Below, piece by piece: positions 63,996 through 64,000 of a stretch of 64,000 nt of DNA. The translations under genes and the position numbers were made by a program. The stretch's first letter is position 1; every line of letters begins with the position of its first letter. A model generated the notes under the pieces. It saw only the letters and a program-made list of their open reading frames with translations, made no database searches and was not told the origin of the DNA. This DNA is from Saprospiraceae bacterium. GTDB lineage: Bacteria; Bacteroidota; Bacteroidia; Chitinophagales; Saprospiraceae. Location of the stretch: contig JADJXD010000001.1 of the NCBI GenBank assembly GCA_016715985.1, positions 2,480,001 to 2,544,000 on the forward strand. The letters are read 5' to 3'.

Positions 63996-64000
63996 AATTT

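Noticed and set aside
1..64000. tRNA, rRNA, CRISPR arrays and riboswitches
   Set aside because: No cloverleaf, spacer-repeat pattern or known aptamer was recognised on either strand by eye; a covariance-model scan would be needed to exclude them.

Overview
The window looks like a chromosomal segment of a Bacteroidota bacterium, most likely Saprospiria/Saprospiraceae. The evidence is an AT-rich genome, Bacteroidota-type promoters (TAnnTTTG -7 boxes, often only a few bases before the start codon), secreted proteins with type IX secretion sorting tails, DUF3127, DUF1501/DUF1800 and head-GIN families, and a fused 2-oxoacid dehydrogenase E1. No rRNA, tRNA or CRISPR array was seen.

Layout. 0.2-3.2 kb: minus-strand operon of a lipoprotein esterase, a NudK-like Nudix hydrolase and a secreted amidase. 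3.2-8.7 kb: a tiny membrane ORF with its own terminator, pth, a radical SAM/SPASM protein, E1 alpha-beta and a head-GIN protein. 8.7-16.5 kb: DUF3108, FadL-like porin, a Trp/Asn/Gly-repeat exported protein, proS, DUF3127, an exported amidohydrolase and a small membrane protein. 16.6-24.5 kb: type II NADH dehydrogenase, then a small exported protein, a SulP transporter, dabA and dabB, which together look like an inorganic-carbon uptake locus. 24.5-25.7 kb: two uncharacterised proteins, one with an SSB-like acidic tip.

25.84-33.10 kb is a small integrative element in the 3' end of mnmE. It encodes a tyrosine integrase, an excisionase-like HTH protein, three proteins of unknown function and a gene II/X-like replication protein. 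It is bounded by an 18-bp direct repeat; both copies encode FCIGK-stop but differ at three synonymous positions. An IS1634-family insertion sequence sits inside it between direct repeats of about 1.09 kb. A second copy at 48.25-49.86 kb sits between 633-bp direct repeats. Such long duplications let the IS insert without destroying the genes at either side, and in the first case the duplicated genes are decaying in complementary fashion.

33.1-48.1 kb: mnmE, a TonB-C-like secreted protein, a large type IX secretion cargo protein, uvrA, two perfect or consensus parS sites (42.13 and 42.20 kb), an alpha/beta hydrolase, heme A synthase, an AT-rich 544-bp divergent gap that could be near the replication origin, then dtd, a MazG-like gene, tsaE and an alanine-dehydrogenase-like gene. 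Two of these have altered key residues: dtd has Leu for the invariant cis-Pro, and the alanine-dehydrogenase-like protein lacks the usual catalytic His. 50.4-56.5 kb is a four-gene surface/secretion operon (coiled-coil protein, DUF1800, DUF1501, PA14/discoidin protein). 56.9-64.0 kb: a GH3/beta-lactamase-fold fusion, a TMTC-like membrane TPR protein and a long-chain acyl-CoA synthetase.
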